Shown: piece after piece, positions 22,489 to 31,004 of the stretch
Position numbering within the stretch: the first letter of the stretch is position 1
Layout of the letters: the number at the start of each line of letters is the position of its first letter
Origin: Phymatolithon calcareum
Taxonomy: Eukaryota; Rhodophyta; Florideophyceae; Hapalidiales
Assembly (NCBI GenBank): GCA_977006965.1
Contig: OZ345376.1
Span: forward strand, 1,178,001-1,242,000
Length of the DNA stretch: 64,000 nucleotides
Direction of reading: 5' to 3'
Notes under the pieces: model-generated
The model's database searches: none
Told to the model about the DNA's origin: nothing
Seen by the model: the letters and a program-made list of their open reading frames with translations, nothing else
Position numbers and translations under genes: made by a program

Positions 22489-24240
22489 CTATAACCCATG
22501 ACGATGAATCCATTGAACAACAGGCGTCTTATCAACTCCATAGCGCATGACATTGTGCAGTGCTTTGCAGAATTTGGGTTTCGTCAATCCGTCAGCTACA
22601 TTGTGTTCTCCTGAAACTAGTCCAACGTTCGAAATTTCATGGCGCTCGTATGCTTCACGCGCAGCAGCTACATCAATCATCAGCCTTTTCTCAGTACTGT
22701 GAGAAGCGCAGGTAATAACATCGAACAATTGTTTCGAATCTGTGAACATTGCGAGTGGAATTGACTGATTAAGGATGTGCTCTAGATCATGCTTGAGCAT
22801 AAAAGCCTGATCAAAAGCTGCTGAAAAAGCATAAACTTCACCCGCCATGATGGATCGAACGACCCTTTTCGACTTTCTGCTGCTGTAGCAGAGGATGTGA
22901 CACTGGCTTGAATCATCGCAAAGCAATATAATGTATCCCAACTGTGACGAGGAGTCGTCATTTGAAGCAAAGGATGCATCTGAATATACGCGAAGATGCA
23001 AAGTTTGACGATTTAACGGCTTATATTTCAGCTTCAGGTATGGGGTTTGCTTTAGGTACTTGATTGCTTTGTTCAGCTCAATTACCTTTTTCTTGGAAAA
23101 AGTCTTTTCAGTCACTTGAGCCGCTCTGTTGATGCTACAGCATGCATCGGGACGGGTGTGTGCAAGCCATCCAACAGCCGCGCGAACGGAAGCAAAGAAT
23201 TCAGACTGGACATCAACCGGAACCTCTTTGAGCTTTGCGGTATATTCTGGCTGACTTAGCTCGAACACTAAGACCCCTTCATTATCGGTTCTGGTTTCAA
23301 TCTTAACACCGACAAATTCGATGGTATCCCAATTTTGGTCTTTTGATTCGAATGTACGTTGAGTCTCGTAAGCAACGTTTAGAAATTTGGCAGTACCAGA
23401 AAACAGATTGTCATCAACATAGCTGCCTAGAAGCCCTTCAATGTCGTCTTCGTGATGCTTGATGTACAAAGCTGGATCACCCTTGAGAGGTACCATCTTC
23501 AAGCTCTGTAATATGTGGGCTCGAAATGTTGTCCCCCAGTAGTCCCCAGCGTCGCATATTCCATAGAGTGGTTTAACAAGATGCAAGAGTTCATTGTCGG
23601 AAATTTGGAAGTACTTCATATCACCTCTCTTTGGCTTGAGATAGATCTCTCGGGAGAATCTATCTTTTGACTGGAGGTACGCTTGAGTAACATCAAGATG
23701 GCATAGCCGAAATTGACAAATTGAAGATACGGAAATAATCAACTTCGTCGAGCTTTGACGCAATGTGTGATTATTATGCACAATGAAAGATTTCATTTTG
23801 TCATTAAACCCTTGGGCAACGAACCGAGCACGAGCAGTTTCTCCTAAAGTTCCGACGTTCTTAAGTGAGTAGACAAACCGTCCGCTTATCACGTTTGCAG
23901 TCTTTGGCAATGAAGACGCATTAACAATATCCCAGGTTTTTCTTGCGCGAAGGCCGGTAATCTCTTCGTGTTTTGCATTTTCAAGCTCTTTCGAGTGACA
24001 TCGTGGATCATCGGGACTCAGAACCTCTGTTAATAGTACGCTTGGTAGGGTTTCATCTGATATCTGCGAATCTGAACCGTTTTTCGTGACTTCAGATATT
24101 CCCTTTAACAGCTGGTTCATAAAGGCCTCGCCGGATATAATTCTTTCAAACACCTTATCCATCTCCATAAGGCCGTCCATGTCAGGTTGTGGACTCCAAG
24201 ATGGTACCGTTTGAGGACTTGGTGCTGAAAGGTCCTTTTC
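22489..24240 (-). pseudogene. copia reverse transcriptase and RNase H
   Basis: The frame after the TAA at 24241-24243; the first Met is at 24180. RT starts at ENAKHEEITGLRARKTWDIV and has LDVTQAYLQS, PLYGICDAGDYW and the catalytic YVDDN. The RNase H part has YSDASFAS, GEVYAFSAA, FTDSKQLFDVI and SGEHNVADGLTK near the end. It stops at TAG 22489-22491, 31 bases from the 3' LTR. All polymerase and RNase H motifs are intact; only the upstream stop separates it from integrase, and reading on gives a continuous frame (AY-stop-EKDLSAPSP). Confidence 0.9.
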
Positions 24241-25473
24241 TTAATACGCCTTCTTATACTCACGGACTTTGTCAATTGAAACCTGAGAGAGTTTCCCGCG
24301 AACATTTAGCCATAGCGATTTCTTGTCACCAGCTACAACTCTAAATGGTCCAACCCATTGCTTCTCAGGTTTCTCACGATAGACTAGGACGTCCATACCG
24401 ACTTTGACTTCATTGTCCGCAGCAATCGGAACATTGCGACTTAGTGCGGTTTTCAGCCTGTTTGCTGCAACTGCTTTAGTCATTTCATCTCGGGCATCCT
24501 TCATGGCTTTCATACGCGCACGTTGTTCAGGAAGCTCGGAAGGAATGAAGGGAAAGCGAGGTACAGTCCCAAAGACAAGCAATGTTGGGACCAAACCTTT
24601 CTGTCCTGCAGTACTATTCATAGCATGTACAGCAGTTGAGAGAGCTTCTTCAATGTTTAGAGAAGGATTTTCCAGTCTGACCTTACGGTAAATTTGTCTG
24701 AGATACTCATGGTATCTCTCACCGACATTTAGGGCATTGTGGCTTTGCACACCGGACATGTGATGCTCGATACCGGTAGATCTCAAGAAACTTCGCCATT
24801 CGTCTGAGTTGAATTGAGAACCCTAATCCGTATGAATGATTTTGGAGAATCCAATATACGGATTTACCCAGTGTCGTACATAAGCGATCCAGACATCATT
24901 TGTACTTTCGCCATCAAGTAGGAACACGGCAACACTAAACAGCGTATCCCTGCAAATAATATGCAGTACTGTTTTCTTTTCCAGCTTCATCAGATCTATT
25001 AAAACAAGACGGTTAAAGACGACTTTTTCATGTGGCAAAGAGACTCGAAAGCGACCAGGTTGTTCCGACATTCTCTGGCATATGTCACAAGATCGGGTTA
25101 GCTTTTCAAGAGCCTTCAATGTGTCTGGTGTAGCGTTTGGGTCACTAGCGCGCTTCATCAGGTTGAAAATGCGGTCTGGTTGAGGATGGTAGAAATGGCG
25201 ATGAATGCGCTTCAACTCTTGCTCAGAATACATGATACAGTAATCCCATGTGTAGTACAAATGTCCAAATTTGCGGACAATGGGGCAGCTCCATGTAGGA
25301 TCCTTATTAACCAGTAAGTCATCCACATTATCAACAAAGAGCTTGTACTTGTCCAATGCGTCCAGGCCTACGATAAGTGGGATATGCACGTCGACAACAT
25401 CCAGTTCCAATATCATTTCACAATTTCTTGCGTACGGAATACAGAAATTCGCTTTTCCAATGCTTGCAGTCTT
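24241..25473 (-). pseudogene. copia protease end and integrase
   Basis: Same frame as gag. It begins with the C-terminal half of protease (IPYARNCEMILELDVVDVHIPLIVGLDALD), then the integrase zinc finger (H..H in RIHRHFYHPQ, C..C in CDICQ), first Asp in LVLIDLMK, second Asp in IIHTD, and catalytic Glu in NVGERYHEYL. A TAG at 24823-24825 falls right after HTD, where integrases of this type usually have DQG or DNG. The frame ends at TAA 24241-24243. Apart from the stops the catalytic triad is complete. Confidence 0.88.
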
Positions 25474-27219
25474 CTAACTGCCGAACTTATAAACGTTTGG
25501 GTCATCCTGTTTGATTACGAGGGGAAGTCCCATGTACCTGTAGTAAGCTTCGGCTTGTGACAGTCCGACTACAGATTTCTGCGCCCCCGTATCAAGACAA
25601 GCACCTTGAAAGGTAACCACAGACTCACTGTACATACATACATCGGAAGGTCCGTCAATGATTATGTTGATTTCGGCCTCCGTTCGAAGGCCTTCTGGTG
25701 CATGGGGCAGATTGAACATGTCTGCATGTGACATTAAGGCTTCAAACAGGCTGTTGTCAGTAATATCGGGATCTTCAACGACCTCAGGATCTGAAATATC
25801 ATCTTCGGATATATTACAAGAGTCCATTTGTTGACAGAGTTCGAATAAAACCGCATGAGCGTTTCGTTTCTCGCCGGTTTTCTTTTCGTAGTACTCCATC
25901 TTACGCTTAGCAGCTTTTGTCACATCGATTTTCTTAGGACAGTTGTTAACCATATGTGTAGGGTCATCACAATTGAAACAACCCATAATGATTAGAGGGT
26001 CAATTTTCCCTGCCCCAGATGAATACTGCCCCTGCTTACGGTCGGTATTTCGCCGATCTGCAACACTTTTGCGTCGATTGATGTACCTCCCTTGGCCCTG
26101 AAACATGATGCCTGGTACTATAGTGTCGTCTGGAGCTCCCCTTTTGCGTCCGTTGGTGACACTATCTCTCATGATGGCAACTTTTGCCTCATTTTTAAGA
26201 TCTAGGGCAGCCTCAAGTTCCCCGTAAAGCTGCTGGAAATCGAGATTATGCGTTGCAATACGACTTAATGGTTCAGTTGCCCATGGAAGACCAACGGTTG
26301 CATTACGAAGGAATTCGACTTTGTGTGCAGGTCCTCGGTGAGATTGCGGTACCTGAGGTGCAAGTTTTGTGATGAGTTTGTACACCTTTTCCAGTGCTGT
26401 AGACTCATCAAGACCCTCGTTAGTGAACTTACTGAGACGAAGCCCATTTAGGTAGTTCTTCACACGGTTCTGGCGGACGGTTGAATTGTATTCCCTGTCG
26501 ATCATTTCGACAGCTTGCTGAAACGTGTTAACAAAGTTCTCTACGCGATCCAAGTAGAACCATTTAGCATCCCCGCGGAGAAGATTATGCAAATATTGTT
26601 TTTTCTGAGGAGGAGTGAGGCTGTAGTCGCGAGCTACTTGTTGGTACTCTGCGACAAACTCCATCCAAGATTCTCCAATATCGCCTGAAAACTTTGCGGA
26701 ACTGTCCCTGAACCGCATTGCAACATTGTGGGCTATCTTGTTTTCTCTTTGGGTATGGTCCTCCGAGGAAACTGCGATGCTTGCAGCAGCAGCGCCAGAG
26801 ACTATTGACGCTGTTATCTGCGAGGATTGACGACCTCTTGCAACAATACCACGAACCATTTCAGTAGCTGCAACCGCATCTTCATTTTCATCGTACAACG
26901 ACGTTGCCAAGGTCATGAGGATTCGGCGAGAGCTGTGCGGAATCAGATTAGCTCCTTTTCCATTAAGCCAGTCTCGAAGACTCGAATAGATTGCGGGCAT
27001 CGTTCTTATCTCCGGGGAGAAAAGTATAGCGGGCGGAAACATATCAGCAAATGATTCTTTGACCTGCGTACCAGTCATGCCAGCTTGTCGAATTCTCTCA
27101 TCTAAATCACGTACAGAGAGAATAAGTCCGACCAGGTTGCTGCTAAGCTCGTTCAGTTTGATGTGGTTCATAAACATACGAGACGGTTGACCATCATTCC
27201 CACCGTTATTATCACTCAT
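25474..27219 (-). CDS. copia gag and start of protease, 581 aa
   Basis: Starts MSDNNGGNDGQPSRM at 27219. The capsid-like helical region has the UBN2-type stretch GESWMEFVAEYQQVARDY and EYNSTVRQNRVKNYLNGLRL. A zinc knuckle CX2CX4HX4C is at about 25945-25985 (GCFNCDDPTHMVNNCPK). The protease active site LDTGAQKS lies near 25590, and the frame is stopped by TAG at 25474-25476 after YKFGS, in mid-protease. A TAG between gag and the rest could be a read-through signal as in some retroelements, but it would make an unfinished protease, so I favour a mutation. Confidence 0.88.
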   Translation of the reverse strand: MSDNNGGNDGQPSRMFMNHIKLNELSSNLVGLILSVRDLDERIRQAGMTGTQVKESFADMFPPAILFSPEIRTMPAIYSSLRDWLNGKGANLIPHSSRRILMTLATSLYDENEDAVAATEMVRGIVARGRQSSQITASIVSGAAAASIAVSSEDHTQRENKIAHNVAMRFRDSSAKFSGDIGESWMEFVAEYQQVARDYSLTPPQKKQYLHNLLRGDAKWFYLDRVENFVNTFQQAVEMIDREYNSTVRQNRVKNYLNGLRLSKFTNEGLDESTALEKVYKLITKLAPQVPQSHRGPAHKVEFLRNATVGLPWATEPLSRIATHNLDFQQLYGELEAALDLKNEAKVAIMRDSVTNGRKRGAPDDTIVPGIMFQGQGRYINRRKSVADRRNTDRKQGQYSSGAGKIDPLIIMGCFNCDDPTHMVNNCPKKIDVTKAAKRKMEYYEKKTGEKRNAHAVLFELCQQMDSCNISEDDISDPEVVEDPDITDNSLFEALMSHADMFNLPHAPEGLRTEAEINIIIDGPSDVCMYSESVVTFQGACLDTGAQKSVVGLSQAEAYYRYMGLPLVIKQDDPNVYKFGS

Positions 27220-27689
27220 TTTTTAGCAAGTAGCTCGATTCAACGTTGGCAAATTACGACACCACGTCAAAGAGACCACCTCGAGGACACTATAAGGCTT
27301 TACGCTGCACCCGGTTCTCCCTTTGGTGGTAGTTCCTCAGCGTCAGACAGGACAGCAACCCCCTTGCTGTTGACAAAAGCAAACAGACAAAGCAGGGGGC
27401 AGAGAGTACGAGAGGAAGCCCAGGTAGCGCCTAGACAGCAACCTCCAATAGCCGACTACTCTCGTTTTGCGTCCCAAGAAACGATAAAGTTTCTCCCCTC
27501 CCCTTGTTTCAAGTCGCCTAATCAGCTCAAGCCAAATCAACTTTCTCGTCTAAAGAATGAAGTGCGCAGCAACAACGAAGCAGGCAATGTGTCAAACACT
27601 GTGCTCTACAGTGTGGTAGTCAATACGAAGACCACTGCGGAAATAACAGCACCAGAAATAACAGGAACTTCAGGAACAACAGCAACAGA

Positions 27690-27772
27690 GGCAACAACAG
27701 CAGTATCAGTAGCAGCAGTAGCAGCAGTAGTAGCAGTAGTAGCAGTAGCAGCAGTAGCAGCAGTAGTAGCTC
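27690..27772. repeat. GCA/GTA trinucleotide microsatellite in the copia leader
   Basis: Imperfect run of GCA and GTA triplets on the plus strand, preceded by GCAACA-rich sequence, between the copia 5' LTR and gag. Probably slippage-prone; it also gives a long low-complexity frame (163-870 bases inside the leader) that I do not regard as a gene. Confidence 0.85.
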
Positions 27773-27919
27773 CGCGCAGTGCTGCAGGTGCAGCAAGTTG
27801 TTTGTTTCGCAACGGAGTAGGAACCGTGGGAGTGCTGTTCGGTCCTACGAGAGATCGCTTTTGCAGATAAAATACGGAAAGTAGCAGAAGATACTTTGCG
27901 TTGTAGAAGAATTCGCGAA

Positions 27920-28259
27920 TGTGATTTGCCAGCGCAGATAGCGAGTAGTTACGATTGGTACACAAATAGTGGAAATGAAATAAAATTTCGGGCCTACGTG
28001 CCGACCACGAAATTCTCAACTTCTCACCGACGACCGGTGAGGCTGGTTGATCCACCTTATTGATTGCGTACACAAGCGAGTTTACTTCTTCTTCGACTAA
28101 AACTTCCCTCTCGAGCACCGAGGCAGGAGTATATATGCTACTTGAAACACACACTAATTAAGATAAACGCAAAGACAATTTGGACCTCACAATCGATCCG
28201 CCTCTACGCACCAGCGTAAAAGGTGGAAAACAACTGGTCCAATCTCCCGAAATTTCACA
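27920..28259 (-). repeat. copia 5' LTR (340 bp)
   Basis: Same 340 bases as 22118-22457. On the minus strand it reads TGTGAAATTT ... GGCAAATCACA and holds a TATA-like ATATATAC near 28131-28138 on the plus strand. Followed (leftwards) by TTCGCGAATTCTTCTAC, where the primer-binding site should be; I could not match it to a given tRNA. Outer flank AATAC (28260-28264). Confidence 0.93.
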
Positions 28260-28587
28260 AATACGGCACTGCAGAGCAGCTGCGATTGGAACTGCACCAA
28301 AATGTTTTTCAGAAACAACGAATTTTACGCTGGCTGTCACCTCTCAATCTTTGATTGGTCAGGCCCACCGCATTGCGGATCACATGATGTGATCTGCAGT
28401 GAGGTGGGTGATTATCACTCACTATATTTTACAATTGCGTCCAGTATGATAGCATTACCTTTCAGAAACTCGCCGTACAAAAATCAATAGGTCGCTACCT
28501 ACAAAATATTTCTTCAACTTTTAATCAAATGCGCATCGTCAGGTTTCCTCATTCATTCGCATATGGCCAATCCTGCAGGTGCAGATT

Positions 28588-30603
28588 TCAAAAAAACAAC
28601 TTTCGAATTTTCCCGGAACCCCCCGCACTCTTCCTCAACTGAGCAGCGCGAACACGGTCCGCCGGTACACCTTCTGCCCCATTCTGTAGCAACAATCCGA
28701 GATTGACCATTGCATCCACATGACCACCTTCTTCAATAGCTCGACTGTACATCTCAGCTGCGCGAACCGGGTCCGCCGGTAAACCTTCTGCCCCATTATG
28801 TAGCAACAATCCGAGATTGTACATTGTCGTGCCATCCCCACCTTCTTCGATAGCTCGACTGTACATCTCAGCTGCGCGAACCGGGTCCGCCGGTACACCT
28901 TCTGCCCCATTCTCTAGCAAACATCCGAGATTGTTCATTGCCCTGGCATTCCCACCTTCTTCAATAGCTCGACTGTACATCTCAGCTGCGCGAACCGGGT
29001 TCGCCGGTACACCTTCCGCCCCATTTCCTAGCAATGATCCGAGATTGCTCATTGCCGAGACAAGACCACCTTCTTCAATAGCTCGACTGTACATCTCAGC
29101 TGCGCGAACCGGGTCCGCCTGTACACCTTCTGCCCCATTTTCTAGCAATAATCCAAGATTGTTCATTGCGAAGACATTCCCACCTTCTTCAATAGCTCGA
29201 CTGTACATCTCAGCTGCGCGAACCGGGTCCGCCGGTACACCTTCTGCCCCAATATGTAGCAAACATGCGAGATTGTACATTGCCGAGACATCCCCACCTT
29301 CTTCAATAGCTCGACTGTACATCTCAGCTGCGCGAACCGGGTCCGCCGGTACACCTTCTGCCCCATTTTTAAGCAATAACCCGAGATTGTTCATTGCCGT
29401 GACATCCCCACCTTCTTCAATAGCTCGACTGTACATCTCAGCTGAGCGAACCGCGTCCGCCGGTACACCTTCTGCCCCATTTTTAAGCAATAATCCGAGA
29501 TTGTTCATTGCCGTGACATCTCCACCTTCTTCAATAGCTCGACTGTACATCTCAGCTGCGCGAACCGGGTTCGCCGGTACACCTTCTGCCCCATTTTCTA
29601 GAAACAATCCGAGATTGTTCATTGCCGTGACATCCCCACCTTCTTCAATAGCTCGACTGTACATCTCAGCTGCGCGAACCGGGTTCGCCGATGCACCTTC
29701 TGCCCTATCTTCTTGAATGGCTCCATCGCGGACATCCAGATCGAACGCCACGATATCTTCTCTCTTTCCCTTCTCCATATTTCGGTCTTCTGTTGATCTC
29801 TGTGACTTCTTCGACTTGTGCTCACTCAGTGCTTGCTCCAGTGCGCTGATTCGCTTTTCATAAGCAAGCTTTCGGAGCTCATAGTCATCCATCATTTCCC
29901 TAAATTCTTCTCCCTTAGCATTCTCGATTTTGCTGACGCGATCCTCCGCAGCCTCCAGCAGCTTTTCCAAGTTCTGCGCTTCAACGCTAGAAACAACCGT
30001 GTACAATGGCTTCGTCACGGGAAGACCATGGAGTAGGAGGTTCAACTTCTTCGTCATATGGCATTCGTCCTTTACTCCGAGAATAGAGCTCTCCACTGGC
30101 ACGTAGCACCAGTAGCTTGTGTGCCGATCATCCGTCAATTGTTTCCGCATTCGGCATTCCATTTCCGGGTTTTCTCGTAGCAAGGCCTCAACACTCTCCT
30201 CCATCTTATTCACTATTACCCCGAACCGGTCGTTCGTGTCCACCGAAATAGCATCGAGTACCAGCTTTATCGTCAGCGTGTCGCTTCTTCTCACTCGGCC
30301 GCAATCCAAAGCGACAACGAACGCAATCCTGAGTGCCACATTTTCGAAGAGTAACTTGTCCAGCTCTTCGCCCGCTTGCTTACTTCTCGTGAAATCGCAA
30401 AGACCAGGAGTGTCGTACAGCGTCAAGTTCCCCACCTGATATGCTTGGAGAACTTCTGTCAAACCTTCACATATGCTGGGCCCACTTCTAAACTGTGCAC
30501 TTCCGGCGAGTCCGTTGAGGAGAGTGCTTTTTCCAGCCCCCGGGTTTCCGACAAATGCAATAGCTGGCCGGTGGGCACAGGAGGTCGACGTGGCTTCGCT
30601 CAT
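28588..30603 (-). CDS. AIG1/GIMAP-like GTPase with C-terminal Sel1-like repeats, 671 aa
   Basis: N-terminal GTP-binding domain: P-loop GNPGAGKST (residues 18-26), TxT-like switch in SICEGLTEVL, Walker B/G3 YDTPGLCDF (about 58-66), and G4-like IVNKMEE (about 140). Next a helical, lysine/glutamate-rich linker (about 225-280), probably coiled coil. Then nine 38-residue Sel1-type repeats and a partial tenth, each with VRAAEMYSRAIEEGG and a NLGLLL helix. Sel1 repeats are known protein-binding solenoids; the pair suggests a GTP-controlled scaffold or immune-type sensor (inference). The last 10 residues (GSGKIRKLFF) are encoded by the end of transposon R1. Start: ATG at 30603, first in frame. Stop TGA 28588-28590. 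Confidence 0.85.
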   Translation of the reverse strand: MSEATSTSCAHRPAIAFVGNPGAGKSTLLNGLAGSAQFRSGPSICEGLTEVLQAYQVGNLTLYDTPGLCDFTRSKQAGEELDKLLFENVALRIAFVVALDCGRVRRSDTLTIKLVLDAISVDTNDRFGVIVNKMEESVEALLRENPEMECRMRKQLTDDRHTSYWCYVPVESSILGVKDECHMTKKLNLLLHGLPVTKPLYTVVSSVEAQNLEKLLEAAEDRVSKIENAKGEEFREMMDDYELRKLAYEKRISALEQALSEHKSKKSQRSTEDRNMEKGKREDIVAFDLDVRDGAIQEDRAEGASANPVRAAEMYSRAIEEGGDVTAMNNLGLFLENGAEGVPANPVRAAEMYSRAIEEGGDVTAMNNLGLLLKNGAEGVPADAVRSAEMYSRAIEEGGDVTAMNNLGLLLKNGAEGVPADPVRAAEMYSRAIEEGGDVSAMYNLACLLHIGAEGVPADPVRAAEMYSRAIEEGGNVFAMNNLGLLLENGAEGVQADPVRAAEMYSRAIEEGGLVSAMSNLGSLLGNGAEGVPANPVRAAEMYSRAIEEGGNARAMNNLGCLLENGAEGVPADPVRAAEMYSRAIEEGGDGTTMYNLGLLLHNGAEGLPADPVRAAEMYSRAIEEGGHVDAMVNLGLLLQNGAEGVPADRVRAAQLRKSAGGSGKIRKLFF
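28640..29712 (-). repeat. 114-bp tandem repeats coding the Sel1 units
   Basis: Nine units of 114 bp plus a partial one, so alike that several differ by only a few bases. The core block (about 70 bases coding VPADPVRAAEMYSRAIEEGG) is nearly invariant while the last 12 codons vary. This pattern points to gene conversion or unequal exchange, and predicts length variation between individuals. Confidence 0.9.
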
Positions 30604-30810
30604 TGTTACTAGGACGTCGATGGAGGATAAAAGTCGATTAGCGTTTCACCCTGCATGTGGGAGGACTGATGAAAGACTAGTGGTGCGGGTCGCTTCGTTG
30701 CAGCTGCACCTCTTATGCGCTTTGCAAAATAAAGGACAACAACGCACATACGACAGTATGATAAATTCGCCGATGATTGGCTTTCTACTCTGCTCGATGT
30801 GCAGTACCAG
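30604..30810. other. upstream region of the Sel1-GTPase gene
   Basis: About 200 bases between the gene's ATG and the first inverted-repeat element. No clear TATA box. Element E starts at 30811, so the native promoter may be cut short. Confidence 0.3.
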
Positions 30811-30903
30811 GGAGTTGCGGGAAATCTCGTTTTTGGGTCTTCTATGTAAAATGGGAAAAAAATTGAGCTCACCGTGAGAAGCACACTTCTTGGGAAATGA
30901 TAT

Positions 30904-31004
30904 TGTTAGAAGCACAGAAAAAACGTGGAAAGACCTCGGCCACAAATCATGATGATGATGATTTGTGGCCCAGGTCTTTCCACGTTTTTTCTGTGCTTCT
31001 AACA
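30904..31004. repeat. near-perfect hairpin, arms about 45 bp
   Basis: TGTTAGAAGCACAG ... on the left pairs with ... CTGTGCTTCTAACA on the right, through GTGGAAAGACC and CACAAATCAT, leaving a few bases of loop. The partner arm of element E (about 34620-34680) has this sequence once and in one orientation only. Confidence 0.9.

Larger units (their letters stand above)
22118..28259 (-). mobile_element. complete Ty1/copia retrotransposon, 6142 bp
   Basis: Two 340-bp LTRs that look identical, a 5-bp duplication AATAC (22113-22117, 28260-28264), and one gag-protease-integrase-RT-RNase H frame on the minus strand in copia order (integrase before RT). R2 keeps the empty site (GTATT, i.e. AATAC inverted, at 32522-32526). 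Identical LTRs mean a recent insertion, yet the frame has three in-frame stops (25474 TAG, 24823 TAG, 24241 TAA) and no frameshift. The leader (27220-27919) is 700 bp and ends in a GCA/GTA microsatellite region. Either the stops are read through or this copy moved with proteins from another element. Confidence 0.93.
21046..28622. mobile_element. R1: TIR element with 3-bp CCG duplication, host to a MITE and a copia element
   Basis: Starts GGGGTTGCGGGAAAA (21046) and ends with the complement of GGGGTTCCGGGAAAA (28622). CCG flanks both ends (21043-21045, 28623-28625). Without the nested copia element (22118-28264) and MITE (21232-21442) it is about 1.2 kb, with no transposase, so non-autonomous. 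Joining the two flanks at CCG restores a reading frame of the Sel1-GTPase gene, independent proof of the boundaries. The complete sister copy R2 (32143-33468, inverted) and half copy R3 (from 31525) share its sequence throughout. Superfamily uncertain; 3-bp duplications occur in Harbinger-like and CACTA-like elements. Confidence 0.82.

Noticed and set aside
902-25476. UAR=glutamine nuclear genetic code
   Set aside because: The stops at glutamine sites suggested it, but the long intact frames (LINE ORF1 and ORF2, Sel1-GTPase, GT64, GT92, all rich in Gln) use only CAA/CAG and contain no in-frame TAA or TAG. Stops at Tyr and Ser sites in the pogo pseudogenes also show ordinary mutation. A standard code with C-to-T decay is simpler.
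27690-27772. CRISPR-like array
   Set aside because: A simple triplet repeat with no spacers, in a eukaryotic retrotransposon leader.
27163-27870. 235-codon frame across the copia leader
   Set aside because: It overlaps the start of gag on the other strand and owes its length to the GCA/GTA microsatellite.
28588-29712. CRISPR-like or satellite array of 114-bp units
   Set aside because: The units are in frame, code for Sel1 repeats and lie within one gene; there are no unique spacers.
28817-29716. 299-codon plus-strand frame opposite the Sel1 repeats
   Set aside because: Its period is that of the 114-bp repeats read in antisense; the sense strand has a complete domain structure.
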